Origin: Streptomyces sp. NBC_01298
GTDB taxonomy: Bacteria; Actinomycetota; Actinomycetes; Streptomycetales; Streptomycetaceae
Direction of reading: 5' to 3'
Assembly: GCF_035978755.1 (NCBI RefSeq)
Contig: NZ_CP108414.1
Coordinates: 5,766,001 to 5,830,000 of the forward strand
DNA: 64,000 nucleotides
The notes under the pieces were generated by a model, which was not told the DNA's origin, did no database searches, and saw only the letters and a program-made list of their open reading frames with translations. The position numbers were made by a program, and so were the translations under genes. Shown here piece after piece: positions 53,786 to 63,542 of this stretch (its first letter is position 1; each line of letters opens with the position of its first letter).

Positions 53786-54544
53786 TCAGAGGGTGAGCGA
53801 CAGCAGCAGCGGCGCGGCCTTGCGGTTCAGCACGTCGGCCGCGGCCCGCAGGCGGTGGGCGTGCTCCACGGGCAGCGACAGGGCCAGGCAGCCCACCGAG
53901 GCCCCGGCCGTGATCGGGACGGCCGCGCAGACCGTGCCGACGGCGTATTCCTGCAGGTCGAGCGTGGGCACCGTGGCCGGCTGGCTGTCCAGCTTCGAGA
54001 AGAGGATCCGCTCGTTCACGATGGTCTTCGAGGTCAGCCGGGCGATCTTGTGCCGGGACAGGTGGTCGCGCCGTCCGTCCAGGTCGAGCTGGGTCAGCAG
54101 GCACTTGCCCACCGCGCTGGCGTGGGCCGCCGAGCGGAAGTCGACCCACTCGTGGACCTTGGGGGTGCGCGGGCTGTCCGCGAACTGGGTGATCCGGACC
54201 TCGCCGTCCACGTACCGGCTGATGTAGACCGCGGCGCCGACGGAGTCCCGCAGCCGGTCCAGGGTGTCCTGGAGCTTGTCCTGCAGCGCCTGCTGGCGGT
54301 CGACGCCGGATCCGAGCAGCACGAGGGAGTCCCCGATGGCGTAGGCCCCGTCGGACACCTGCAGTACGTACCCCTCACGCCGCAGCATGAGGAGCATCGG
54401 GGCGAGGTGGACCGCGGGCAGGCCGGTCTCACGCGCGATCTGTACGTCGGTCACGCCGCCGGTATGGCGTGCGACCGTTTCGAGTACGCGCAGGGCGTAC
54501 TGCACCGAGTGGAACGGCGCGGTCGGCTCGGGCTTCAGCGCCAC
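53786..54544 (-). CDS. IclR-family transcriptional regulator
   Basis: A 252-residue regulator. The N-terminal winged helix has HSVQYALRVLETVARHTGGVTDVQIARETGLP. The C-terminal effector domain has the IclR features AAHASAVGKCLLTQL and IVNERILFSKL. GTG start after AGGGGGAAAACC. It is divergent from the LLM flavin oxidoreductase across a 240-bp gap, so it may control that gene. Ligand unknown. Control of morphology has been reported for Streptomyces IclR members, but nothing here points to it. Confidence 0.9.
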   Translation of the reverse strand: MALKPEPTAPFHSVQYALRVLETVARHTGGVTDVQIARETGLPAVHLAPMLLMLRREGYVLQVSDGAYAIGDSLVLLGSGVDRQQALQDKLQDTLDRLRDSVGAAVYISRYVDGEVRITQFADSPRTPKVHEWVDFRSAAHASAVGKCLLTQLDLDGRRDHLSRHKIARLTSKTIVNERILFSKLDSQPATVPTLDLQEYAVGTVCAAVPITAGASVGCLALSLPVEHAHRLRAAADVLNRKAAPLLLSLTL

Positions 54545-54784
54545 GGTTTTCCCCCTAGCAGGTTGTTACCGCTTGCTCTCACACGATAGCCATCAAGAGG
54601 CCCGTGTGGAGCGCCTGTTGATGAGATTGATGGCTCGATTACATCGCTCTGCCTGGATCTACTCCGATGGCATATGCCAAGGTCATGCGTGGTGTCCGAG
54701 AGTGCCGGGAATGCCCGGACCGGCCGCGCGGTTCGGGTTCTTCGTACGGACGAGGACGGACGGGCGAGCGGAGCGGGAGAGACG

Positions 54785-55981
54785 ATGAGTGACACCGGAG
54801 GCGCGGGAGACGCTGGACGACGGGGAGCCGACCGTCCGGGCGACGGATCGGGCGGTCGGCCGGGCGACGGGCCGGGCGGCATATCGGGCGGAACATCGGG
54901 CGGAACATCGGGCGGGGGAGAGATCCGCGGGACGGCCCTGGGCCGCGCGCCGGTGCCGCTCTCGGTGCTCGACCTCGTCACCGTGGGCGCCGGCAGCACC
55001 GCGTACGCCTCCCTGCGCACCAGCGTCGACATCGCCCGGCTCGCCGAGTCCCGGGGCTACCACCGCCACTGGGTCGCCGAACACCACTCGATGCCCGGGG
55101 TCGCCAGCTCCTCCCCGGCCGTGATCCTGGCCCACCTCGCCGCCCACACCTCCCGGATCCGGCTCGGCTCCGGCGGGGTCATGCTGCCCAACCACGCCCC
55201 GCTCGCCATCGCCGAGCAGTTCGGCACCCTGGAGGCCCTGGCCCCGGGCCGGATCGACCTCGGCCTCGGCCGCGCGCCCGGCACCGACGGGCAGACGGCC
55301 GCCGCCCTGCGCGGGCCCGGGCGCCGTGACGAGGCCGTGGACGAGTTCCCCCGGCAGCTCGCGGAGCTGATCCGCTTCCTCGACGACGACTTCCCCGACG
55401 GGCACCCGTACGCCCGCGTGCACGCGGTGCCGGGCCCCGTCCAGGGCCCCGCCGCACGGCCTCCCATCTGGCTGCTCGGCTCCTCCGGCTTCAGCGCCCG
55501 CCTCGCCGGCGGACTCGGGCTGCCCTTCGCCTACGCACACCACTTCTCCCCGGCCGGAACCCTGCCCGCCCTCGACCTCTACCGGCAGTCCTTCCGCCCC
55601 TCGGCCGTCCTGGACGCCCCGTACGCCGTCATCGGAGTCGCGGCCCTCGCCGCCGACACCGCCGCGGAGGCCCGCGCGCAGGTGCTGACCGGCGCGCTGT
55701 CGATGCTCCGGCTGCGCAGCGGGCGGCCCGGGCTGGTCCCGACGCCCGAGGAGGCGGCGGCGTACCCGTACACGCCGCTGGAGCGGGAGTTCGTGGACGA
55801 CCGCCTCGCGAGCGTGGTGCACGGCACCCCCGACGAGGTCACGCAGGGCCTGGACGCCCTCGCGAAGCTGACCGGCGCGGACGAACTGATGCTGACCGCC
55901 AACGCCCACGCGGGGGAGGCCCGCCTCCGCTCGTACGCCCTCGTCGCGGACGCGTACGGCATGCCGACCCTCGGCGCCTGA
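54785..55981 (+). CDS. LLM-class flavin-dependent oxidoreductase
   Basis: A 398-residue luciferase-like monooxygenase. The first 50 residues are Gly/Asp-rich with a Ser-Gly-Gly-Thr repeat and look disordered. The catalytic barrel starts at VPLSVLDLVTVGAGSTA and contains HRHWVAEHHSMPGVASSSPAVIL, GSGGVMLPNHAPLAIAEQFGTLEALAPGRIDLGLGRAPGTD and LLGSSGFSARLAG, diagnostic of the group that includes alkanal monooxygenase-like proteins (YhbW). ATG with GGGAGAG upstream. Substrate unknown. Confidence 0.88.
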   Translation: MSDTGGAGDAGRRGADRPGDGSGGRPGDGPGGISGGTSGGTSGGGEIRGTALGRAPVPLSVLDLVTVGAGSTAYASLRTSVDIARLAESRGYHRHWVAEHHSMPGVASSSPAVILAHLAAHTSRIRLGSGGVMLPNHAPLAIAEQFGTLEALAPGRIDLGLGRAPGTDGQTAAALRGPGRRDEAVDEFPRQLAELIRFLDDDFPDGHPYARVHAVPGPVQGPAARPPIWLLGSSGFSARLAGGLGLPFAYAHHFSPAGTLPALDLYRQSFRPSAVLDAPYAVIGVAALAADTAAEARAQVLTGALSMLRLRSGRPGLVPTPEEAAAYPYTPLEREFVDDRLASVVHGTPDEVTQGLDALAKLTGADELMLTANAHAGEARLRSYALVADAYGMPTLGA

Positions 55982-56003
55982 GCCCCGGCCCTCCCCGGTC
56001 CGT

Positions 56004-56579
56004 CTACGGGCAGGGGATCCCGGACCGCCGCATGTGCAGCTCGGACCGGACCAGTTTGAGGAGCCGGCCCGTCCAGTTGCGGCCCTGGCCGGCATTGTGC
56101 CCCCAGAAGGCCGAGTCGAAGTCGTCGTAGACCAGGGTGGCGTCGTCCGTCGCCAGCAGGATGTCGGCGAGCTCGGGGTGCTGGTCGTACTTGGCGCGCA
56201 GCAGGCTGGTCATGAAGGCGGCACGCGCTTGCTCCCAGCCCTTACGGCGCGGTGCCATCAGCGCGAGCTTGCGCGCTTCGCGGTACGTCTCCGTCACGGT
56301 GACCGCCTCGCTCACCTCTGGATCCGCGACGGACAGCCACTCTCCCATCCCGGGCGCGGCCGCGGCAGCGCCTTCGGGGACGGTGGTGGCCACCCAGCCG
56401 ATCCGTAGCTTCTCCTCGAACTCCTCGACGGTGCACAGGCCCCAGCAGTCGATGAGCCCGTCGGCGTAGATGAAGAGGTCGATCAGGTGGTGGTGGCCGT
56501 TGCGGATGAAGGCGGGCCGCCAAGTGCCCGGTATGCGGATGCCGTCCACGGTGCGATGGGTGACTCGGTTGCCGATCAT
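56004..56579 (-). CDS. NADAR-like domain protein with distinct N-terminal domain
   Basis: A 191-residue protein. The N-terminal 80 residues (WRPAFIRNGHHHLIDLFIYADGLIDCWG, then the acidic EEFEEKLRIGWV) form an unassigned domain I would compare with DUF7638. From about 95 the sequence follows the second half of the NADAR/YbiA fold: WEQARAAFMTSLLRAKYDQHPELADILLATDDATLVYDD, then FWGHNAGQGRNWTGRLLKLVRSEL. NADAR enzymes cleave N-glycosidic bonds of ADP-ribose derivatives and some reverse DNA ADP-ribosylation. Whether this short form is active is unclear. ATG start, no clear Shine-Dalgarno. Confidence 0.72.
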   Translation of the reverse strand: MIGNRVTHRTVDGIRIPGTWRPAFIRNGHHHLIDLFIYADGLIDCWGLCTVEEFEEKLRIGWVATTVPEGAAAAAPGMGEWLSVADPEVSEAVTVTETYREARKLALMAPRRKGWEQARAAFMTSLLRAKYDQHPELADILLATDDATLVYDDFDSAFWGHNAGQGRNWTGRLLKLVRSELHMRRSGIPCP

Positions 56580-56907
56580 CCGGTGATTCTGCCGCCCGAC
56601 GCGCGTCCCCCCGGAAGGGTTTACGGATGCGCAGCAGCCCCTAGCGCCTCACACGCGCCGACATCCGGAGTTTGGCTGGTTTGTTGCTGAAACCTTGCCG
56701 GAGGGTGAATGAAGGCAGCCTTAAATCGCTCGTCACCATGGGTGGCGGGTGATTTTTGGTGTGGTCCCAAGTCCCTGACGTGGGCTTCTGGTCGGTGAGT
56801 GGTCTAGTCCTTCTTTGGTCCAAACCATTGACTCGGGACCGGAGTGATCGCTATCACTATCCCCACCTGAAGTCTTGCCTTCCCCTCCCACTCCCCGGAG
56901 GCAGTTC
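56580..56907. other. 328-bp regulatory gap before the chitinase gene
   Basis: Contains the divergent promoter region. Apart from the paired dre-like boxes at 56800-56827, I see no gene. TTGACTCGG (56828) is a possible -35-like element just after the boxes. Confidence 0.5.
56800..56827 (+). promoter_or_regulatory. Paired 12-bp chitinase-promoter repeats (dre-like)
   Basis: TGGTCTAGTCC (56800-56810) and TGGTCCAAACCA (56816-56827) are direct repeats 16 bp apart, about 80-108 bp before the ATG. Streptomyces chitinase promoters carry such a pair, which overlaps DasR binding sites and mediates chitin induction with glucose repression. Confidence 0.82.
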
Positions 56908-58611
<1,704 letters not shown>

Positions 58612-58639
58612 TCCCCCCACCCCGCGCCGAGCGCCGGCA

Positions 58640-58671
58640 GCCCCCGCACTCCCCTCCCAGGGTGCGGGGGC
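58640..58671 (+). terminator. Terminator hairpin after chitinase gene
   Basis: GCCCCCGCAC (58640-58649) pairs with GTGCGGGGGC (58662-58671), 28 bp after the stop codon. Confidence 0.8.
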
Positions 58672-58776
58672 CGCTGTGTGACATGGTTGCGGGATTCCCC
58701 GTACCGGAGCGTGCGGTGGTCGCTACGCTCGGCGACGAATTGGATCCGCACGCGTCCTCATGGGGGTGACCATCCC

Positions 58777-59625
58777 ATGGTCAACATCCGCGCTCTCGAT
58801 CCCAGCGCCTCGCCGCTGGACTACTACGGCAATGAACTCCGCCGCCTGCGGGAGGCCGCCGGCCTGAAGCAGCAGCAGCTGGGCGACATCATCTTTTGCG
58901 CCGCCTCCCTGATTGGGCAGGTGGAGACGACCAAGAAGATCCCGACCCGGGACTTCTCGGAGCGGCTCGACGCCGCCCTGGGCACGGACGGGCACTTCTC
59001 CCGCTTGGTCGGGCTCGTCCTACGGAGCGTGCTGCCGCCGTGGTTCCAGCCGTTCGCGGAGATGGAGGCGAAGGCGGCTTACATCTCCACGTACCAGGCT
59101 CAGTTGGTCTACGGGCTCTTGCAGACGCCTCGCTACGCACGCGCCGTACTGGCCAGCGGGTTGCCCGATGATCTGGATGATTTGGTCGCAGCCCGCCTCG
59201 ATCGTCAGCGGATACTGGACCGAGACCGTCCGCCCATGGTGTGGGTGGTGCTGGACGAAGCCGCCCTGTACCGGCCGATCGGTGGCCGGGAGGCCATGAG
59301 GGAACAGCTCGCTCATCTCTTGACCTTCCGGAACAGGCGGTGGGTCAAGATTCAGGTGTTGCCGTTCTCGGCCGGTGAACACGCCAGTCTTATCGGCTCG
59401 TTCAGCACGATGAGGTTCGATGGTGATCCGGACATCGTCTACTCGGAGGACCTCATCTCCGGGCGTATGACGGCCAACCCGGACACGGTGAAGGAAGCTG
59501 CTCTTCGTTACGCTCACCTGCAGGCCGCTGCTCTCTCCGTGGAGGAATCGGCGGCATTGATCATCCGCGTAATGGAGGAACGCTATGGGCACCAGCCAGA
59601 ACCTGACCAGCGCGGCGTGGCGTAA
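58777..59625 (+). CDS. Helix-turn-helix regulator with DUF5753 domain
   Basis: A 282-residue XRE-type regulator. The HTH (about 15-75) reads YGNELRRLREAAGLKQQQLGDIIF and onward. The rest is DUF5753, with FQPFAEMEAKAAYISTYQAQLVYGLLQTPRYA and MREQLAHLL. Streptomyces carry dozens of these with a DUF397 partner encoded immediately downstream, as here with a 41-bp overlap; the pairs behave like toxin-antitoxin-style or morphology-affecting regulators (WhiJ/BldB-type). ATG after GGGGGTGACC. Confidence 0.9.
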   Translation: MVNIRALDPSASPLDYYGNELRRLREAAGLKQQQLGDIIFCAASLIGQVETTKKIPTRDFSERLDAALGTDGHFSRLVGLVLRSVLPPWFQPFAEMEAKAAYISTYQAQLVYGLLQTPRYARAVLASGLPDDLDDLVAARLDRQRILDRDRPPMVWVVLDEAALYRPIGGREAMREQLAHLLTFRNRRWVKIQVLPFSAGEHASLIGSFSTMRFDGDPDIVYSEDLISGRMTANPDTVKEAALRYAHLQAAALSVEESAALIIRVMEERYGHQPEPDQRGVA

Positions 59626-59845
59626 GTCGAGCTACAGCGGCAACACCGGCGGCGAGTGCGTCGAATGCGCCCCCCTCGGCACGGCCGCCTGGCGCAAGGC
59701 TTCGTCCAGCAGCACCAACGGCGGCGAGTGCGTGGAGATCGCCGCCCAGCCCTGCCGCATCGCCGTCCGGGACTCCAAGCGCCCCGACGGCCCCGCCTTC
59801 ACCGTCGCGCCCGAGGCCTTCGGGGCCTTCCTCCGGAGTCTCTGA
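59585..59845 (+). CDS. DUF397 protein with duplicated motif
   Basis: An 86-residue partner of the upstream HTH-DUF5753 protein. The family block WRKSSYS...GGECVE occurs twice: SAAWRKSSYSGNTGGECVECA and TAAWRKASSSSTNGGECVEIA, then VRDSKRPDGPAFTVAPEAFGAFL. Most DUF397 proteins carry one copy, so an internal duplication has occurred. It begins within the last 41 bp of the upstream gene. One base separates its stop from the convergent gene. Confidence 0.87.
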   Translation: MGTSQNLTSAAWRKSSYSGNTGGECVECAPLGTAAWRKASSSSTNGGECVEIAAQPCRIAVRDSKRPDGPAFTVAPEAFGAFLRSL

Positions 59846-59846
59846 C

Positions 59847-61751
59847 TCACACCTCGGGGTGCGGCGCCGGCCCCTCCGGGTGGGCGGGGCCCGTCGCCGC
59901 CTGGCGGCTGATGATGGCTGCGATCGCTTCCGGGGGCACCGCCCGGGAGTAGAGCCAGCCCTGGCCGGTGTCGCAGCCGATGTGCCGCAGGCGGGCCGCC
60001 TGGTCGGCGGTCTCCACGCATTCGGCCGTCACCGTCAGGCCCAGCCGGTGCGCGAGCTGGACCAGGGCTTCGACGATGGTCTCGTCGGCCGGGTTCGGGT
60101 GGGAGCCCTCCTCGTAGCGGAAGCCGCGGACGAAGGAGCCGTCCAGTTTGAGGACGGAGACGGGCAGGCGGCTGAGGTAGGCCAGGTTCGAGTAGCCGGT
60201 GCCGAAGTCGTCGATGGCGATCCGCACCCCCATGTCGCTCAGCGCCTGGAGGGCCTGGAGCGGGCGGCCCGCCGAGCCCATGACGGCCGACTCCGTCAGT
60301 TCGAGCTGGAGGAGCTGGGGGGCCAGGCCGGTCTCCGCCAGGATCTCGGCGACGTCGCCGACGAGGTCGGAGTCCCAGACCTGGCGGACGGCCACGTTGA
60401 CGGAGACGAAGACGGGGGAGTCGCTGGGCTGCTCGATCTGCCAGCGCCGGGCCTGTCGGCAGGCGGTCTGGAGCACCCAGCGGCCCAACTGGACGATGGA
60501 GCCGTCCTCTTCGGCAATTCCGATGAACCGATTCGGCGTCAGCATGCCGAACTGCGGATGGTTCCAGCGCACCAGGGCTTCCACCCCGCGCACCGCCCCG
60601 CTCTCGAGGTCCACCAGCGGCTGGTACTCCACGGTGAACTCGCCGCGCTCCACGGCCGGCCGCAGCGTCGAGGCCAGGGCCTGCCGGGTCATCCGGTGCG
60701 CGTTGCGCTCCGGGTCGAAGAGGGTCCAGCGGGCCTTGCCGTCCGCCTTGGCCCAGTAGAGGGTCGTGTCCGCGGCCTGCATCAGGCCGGTCGCCGAGGT
60801 CCCGGCGGCCGCCCGCTCCACCACGCCGATGGACGCGGAGACCGACAGCCGCTGACCGGCCAGGTCGAAGGGCTCCTGTACGGCGGCCAGGACGCTCCGC
60901 GCCAGGTCCACGAGCTGTTCGGTGCCGGTGGACTCCTCGACCAGCAGGGCGAACTCGTCGCCGCCGAGCCGGGCCACCAGGTGACCGCCGGTGCGCCCGT
61001 AGCCGGACTGGTCGGCGCACTGGGTGAGCCGCTGGGCGACGGCGGTCAGCAGCCGGTCGCCGACCCGGTGGCCGAGGGTGTCGTTGACGGCCTTGAACCC
61101 GTCGAGGTCCAGGTAGCAGAGCCCGATCCGGCCCGTGCCGCTCTGCCCGTACGAGGAGGCCTCCAGGGCGGCGGAGAGCCGCTCGAAGAACAGCGCCCGG
61201 TTGGCGAGCCGGGTCACCGGATCGTGCATCTGGAGGTGGCGCAGCCGGGCCTGGAGGTCGCGCCGGTCGCTGATGTCGGCGACGGACAGCAGCACGTCGC
61301 CCGTGCCGGGGACGGGGCCGAGGGTGATCTCGGTCCACAGGGAGTGGCCGTCGGGGTGCTTGAGGCGCCGGGTGCAGCGGAGCCGGGCCTGCCGGCCGCG
61401 CAGCACCTCCTTGTAGGCGTGCCAGGTCCGGGCCTCGGAGGCCAGGTCCACCAGCTCGGCGGCGGACTGTCCGGCGAGGACGTGCGGCTCGGAGCCGAGG
61501 AGCGCGGCGAGGGCCTGGTTGGCTCCGGCGATGTGGCCGGTGCGGTCGACGACGGCCATGGGGAGGTGGGCCGCGTTGAAGGCGGCCCGATAGTCGGCCC
61601 GGTGGTCGGGCTGGTGGCCGGGCTGCTGGTCGGCCCGGTGGTCGTCGCGGTCCGGAGTTGCCGTCGCCGCCGGCGTCGCCGGGTGACGCTGCGTCATGGC
61701 CGGTCGGATGCCGTCGGCCGCCGACCCGGGTCCATCTGGGGTTCCGCTCAC
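59847..61751 (-). CDS. PAS-GGDEF-EAL cyclic-di-GMP protein
   Basis: A 634-residue soluble protein. Residues about 53-170 form a PAS domain with PAC-like DVLLSVADISDRRDLQ. The diguanylate cyclase domain has the intact active site GGDEF at 263-267; the RxxD inhibitory site is absent at the expected position. The phosphodiesterase domain has EALVRW (391-396), LELTES and DDFGTGYSNL, so both activities may be possible. It resembles RmdA-type proteins that affect Streptomyces development, by architecture only. GTG start with GGGAG 6 nt upstream. Its stop is 1 bp from the DUF397 gene stop, so the transcripts converge tightly. Confidence 0.88.
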   Translation of the reverse strand: MSGTPDGPGSAADGIRPAMTQRHPATPAATATPDRDDHRADQQPGHQPDHRADYRAAFNAAHLPMAVVDRTGHIAGANQALAALLGSEPHVLAGQSAAELVDLASEARTWHAYKEVLRGRQARLRCTRRLKHPDGHSLWTEITLGPVPGTGDVLLSVADISDRRDLQARLRHLQMHDPVTRLANRALFFERLSAALEASSYGQSGTGRIGLCYLDLDGFKAVNDTLGHRVGDRLLTAVAQRLTQCADQSGYGRTGGHLVARLGGDEFALLVEESTGTEQLVDLARSVLAAVQEPFDLAGQRLSVSASIGVVERAAAGTSATGLMQAADTTLYWAKADGKARWTLFDPERNAHRMTRQALASTLRPAVERGEFTVEYQPLVDLESGAVRGVEALVRWNHPQFGMLTPNRFIGIAEEDGSIVQLGRWVLQTACRQARRWQIEQPSDSPVFVSVNVAVRQVWDSDLVGDVAEILAETGLAPQLLQLELTESAVMGSAGRPLQALQALSDMGVRIAIDDFGTGYSNLAYLSRLPVSVLKLDGSFVRGFRYEEGSHPNPADETIVEALVQLAHRLGLTVTAECVETADQAARLRHIGCDTGQGWLYSRAVPPEAIAAIISRQAATGPAHPEGPAPHPEV

Positions 61752-62096
61752 CGTTGGCTCCCGCAGTGCGTGTGAGTGTCCGTGCAGGAAAGTGTGCCGA
61801 TCATAGAGGTTCCCGGACGGCCCTATCCAGCGGCGACGCCGTATGTGACGCGGGAGTTCGGTGTGATGACGGATCGTCGGCCTGACGCCGAATGATCGTT
61901 TCCGCACGGCTGTGAGCGTCCGGCGCCCACCCCTGTCCCGACCTGATCACTCGTGACTTTCCGTAGGCGCATGTGCGAAACCCGGCGTCACCGGCTTGCC
62001 CTAGTGCTCACTCGTGTGGGGCAGCGGAACAGGGCATTAGTAAGACAATCGCCCCAAGGTGGATGAAGAGGTACTAATCCACCACCGGAGGTCGAT
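61752..62096. other. 345-bp divergent promoter gap
   Basis: It lies between the PAS-GGDEF-EAL gene and the metalloprotease gene. GGTGGAT (62058-62064) and ATCCACC (62077-62083) form an inverted repeat 14 bp before the protease GTG. No gene or RNA is recognised; AT-rich patches near 61855-61900 and 61955-62050 may hold promoters. Confidence 0.45.
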
Positions 62097-63332
62097 GTGC
62101 CGCGACAGCAGACACCCGGGGGAGTGGACCGCTCCCGCATGCGAACCACGGCGGCGGCGCTCACTTCCCTGACGGCGCTCGCCGCCATGTCGCTCGTCGC
62201 GGGACCCGCGGTCGCCGCTCCCGGAGCCGGACCGTGCGCGCTGACTCGTACCGCGGCCCACCACTCCCTGGGCCTGGACAGCTGGAACGGCGCCTACCCC
62301 AAGCCCGAGCGCACCCTCAACGCGGTCATGGTCTTCCTCTCCTTCCCCGACCACCGCACCGCGCTGACCACCGAGGAACTCACCGCCGACTACTTCCCGG
62401 CGACCAGCGAGTTCTTCGAGCGGGCCTCCTACGGCCGCTTCCGGCTGGTCGCGCACCCGCAGAAGCAGTGGATCCAGATGCCGAAGCCGTCCGCCGCCTA
62501 CGGGATACAGCGCGACTGGGCCCCGGCGGACCGGGCCTCCTACCTGCGCGACGCGGTGGCCGGAGCGGATCCCTCGGTGGACTTCAGCCGGTACGACGTC
62601 GTCTACTTCGTCGCCGACCCGGACGCGCCCGGCGTCGACTCCGACGCCACCAAGGTCGTCAACTTCGAGCAGCCGATCCGGGCGGACGGCGCCGACCTGC
62701 GCCGCATCGTCACGGTCTTCGAGAAGCACCCGCCGGACCGCAACGTGCTGGCCCACGAGACCGGGCACGTCTTCGACCTGCCCGACCTCTACCACCGCCC
62801 CTCGGACGGCAAGGGCGACTGGGACACGTACGTCGGGGACTGGGACGTCATGGGCAGCCAGTTCGGCATGGCCCCCGACCTCTTCGCCTGGCAGAAGTGG
62901 AAGCTCGGCTGGCTGGACGCCTCCCAGGTGGACTGCGTGGGATCCGGCTCCTCCCTGCACACCCTCCAGCCGCTGTCCGAGGCCCCGCGCCCGGGCGGTA
63001 CGGGCGGCACGCGGATGGCGGTGGTCCGTACGGGTCCCGGCAGCGCGATCGCCGTCGAGGCACGGGGCTCCGCCGGCAACGACGGGGACACCTGCACCGA
63101 GGGGGTCCTCGTCTACCGGGTCCGCAACGAGGCGGCTTCTGGCGGCGGGCCCATCGAGGTCGTGGACGCGCATCCCGACACCGAGGCCTGCTGGGACCGG
63201 TCGGTGTACCCGCCGCTGGCGGACGCCCCGCTGGAGGTGGGAGAGACCTTCACCGTCCCGGGTGAGGGGATCACCGTCGAGGTGGCGGACCGCACGCCGT
63301 CGGGCGCGTACACGGTGAAGATCACGCGGTAG
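62097..63332 (+). CDS. Secreted M6-type metalloprotease
   Basis: A 411-residue exported zinc peptidase. The signal peptide runs to about residue 41 (VAGPAVAA). The zinc site is HETGHVFDLPD with His220, Glu221 and His224, in the HExxHxxxxxD arrangement of the M6/immune-inhibitor-A-like family. GDWDVMGSQFGMAPDLFAWQKWKLGW is the family's met-turn-like region. The C-terminal third is a beta-sandwich. GTG start with GGAGG and a 5-nt spacer. Role probably extracellular protein degradation. Confidence 0.88.
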   Translation: MPRQQTPGGVDRSRMRTTAAALTSLTALAAMSLVAGPAVAAPGAGPCALTRTAAHHSLGLDSWNGAYPKPERTLNAVMVFLSFPDHRTALTTEELTADYFPATSEFFERASYGRFRLVAHPQKQWIQMPKPSAAYGIQRDWAPADRASYLRDAVAGADPSVDFSRYDVVYFVADPDAPGVDSDATKVVNFEQPIRADGADLRRIVTVFEKHPPDRNVLAHETGHVFDLPDLYHRPSDGKGDWDTYVGDWDVMGSQFGMAPDLFAWQKWKLGWLDASQVDCVGSGSSLHTLQPLSEAPRPGGTGGTRMAVVRTGPGSAIAVEARGSAGNDGDTCTEGVLVYRVRNEAASGGGPIEVVDAHPDTEACWDRSVYPPLADAPLEVGETFTVPGEGITVEVADRTPSGAYTVKITR

Positions 63333-63361
63333 CGGTAGCCGTAGCGGTAGGGGCGAGGGGC

Positions 63362-63403
63362 GAGAGACGAGAGACGAGAGACGAGAGACGAGAGACGAGA
63401 GGC
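63362..63403. repeat. Six tandem copies of a 7-bp unit
   Basis: The heptamer GAGAGAC is repeated six times, the last copy being GAGAGGC, in the short gap after the metalloprotease gene. A looser GGTAGC repeat precedes it near 63328. It is non-coding and could vary in length. Confidence 0.9.
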
Positions 63404-63411
63404 GGGACACG

Positions 63412-63443
63412 AAAAAGACCCCCACTCGCGTGGGGGTCTCTTT
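63412..63443. terminator. Terminator between metalloprotease and tRNA-Lys
   Basis: A 10-bp stem (63416-63425 with 63430-63439), loop TCGC, flanked by A and T runs. It probably ends both the rightward protease transcript and the leftward tRNA transcript. Confidence 0.85.
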
Positions 63444-63450
63444 CCGTCTG

Positions 63451-63524
63451 TGCGCCGCCAGGGACTCGAACCCCGGACCCGCTGATTAAGAGTCAGCTGC
63501 TCTAACCAACTGAGCTAGCGGCGC
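63451..63524 (-). tRNA. tRNA-Lys (anticodon CTT)
   Basis: A 74-nt gene, identical to the copies at 46.3 and 53.6 kb. The sequences immediately outside (CGTCTGTG and TTGGTGAC) match those of the 46.3 kb copy, suggesting duplication of a slightly larger unit. Confidence 0.97.
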
Positions 63525-63542
63525 TTGGTGACGAGAGAGACA

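Noticed and set aside
59859..61775. 638-residue open frame on the + strand
   Set aside because: Shadow of the PAS-GGDEF-EAL gene.
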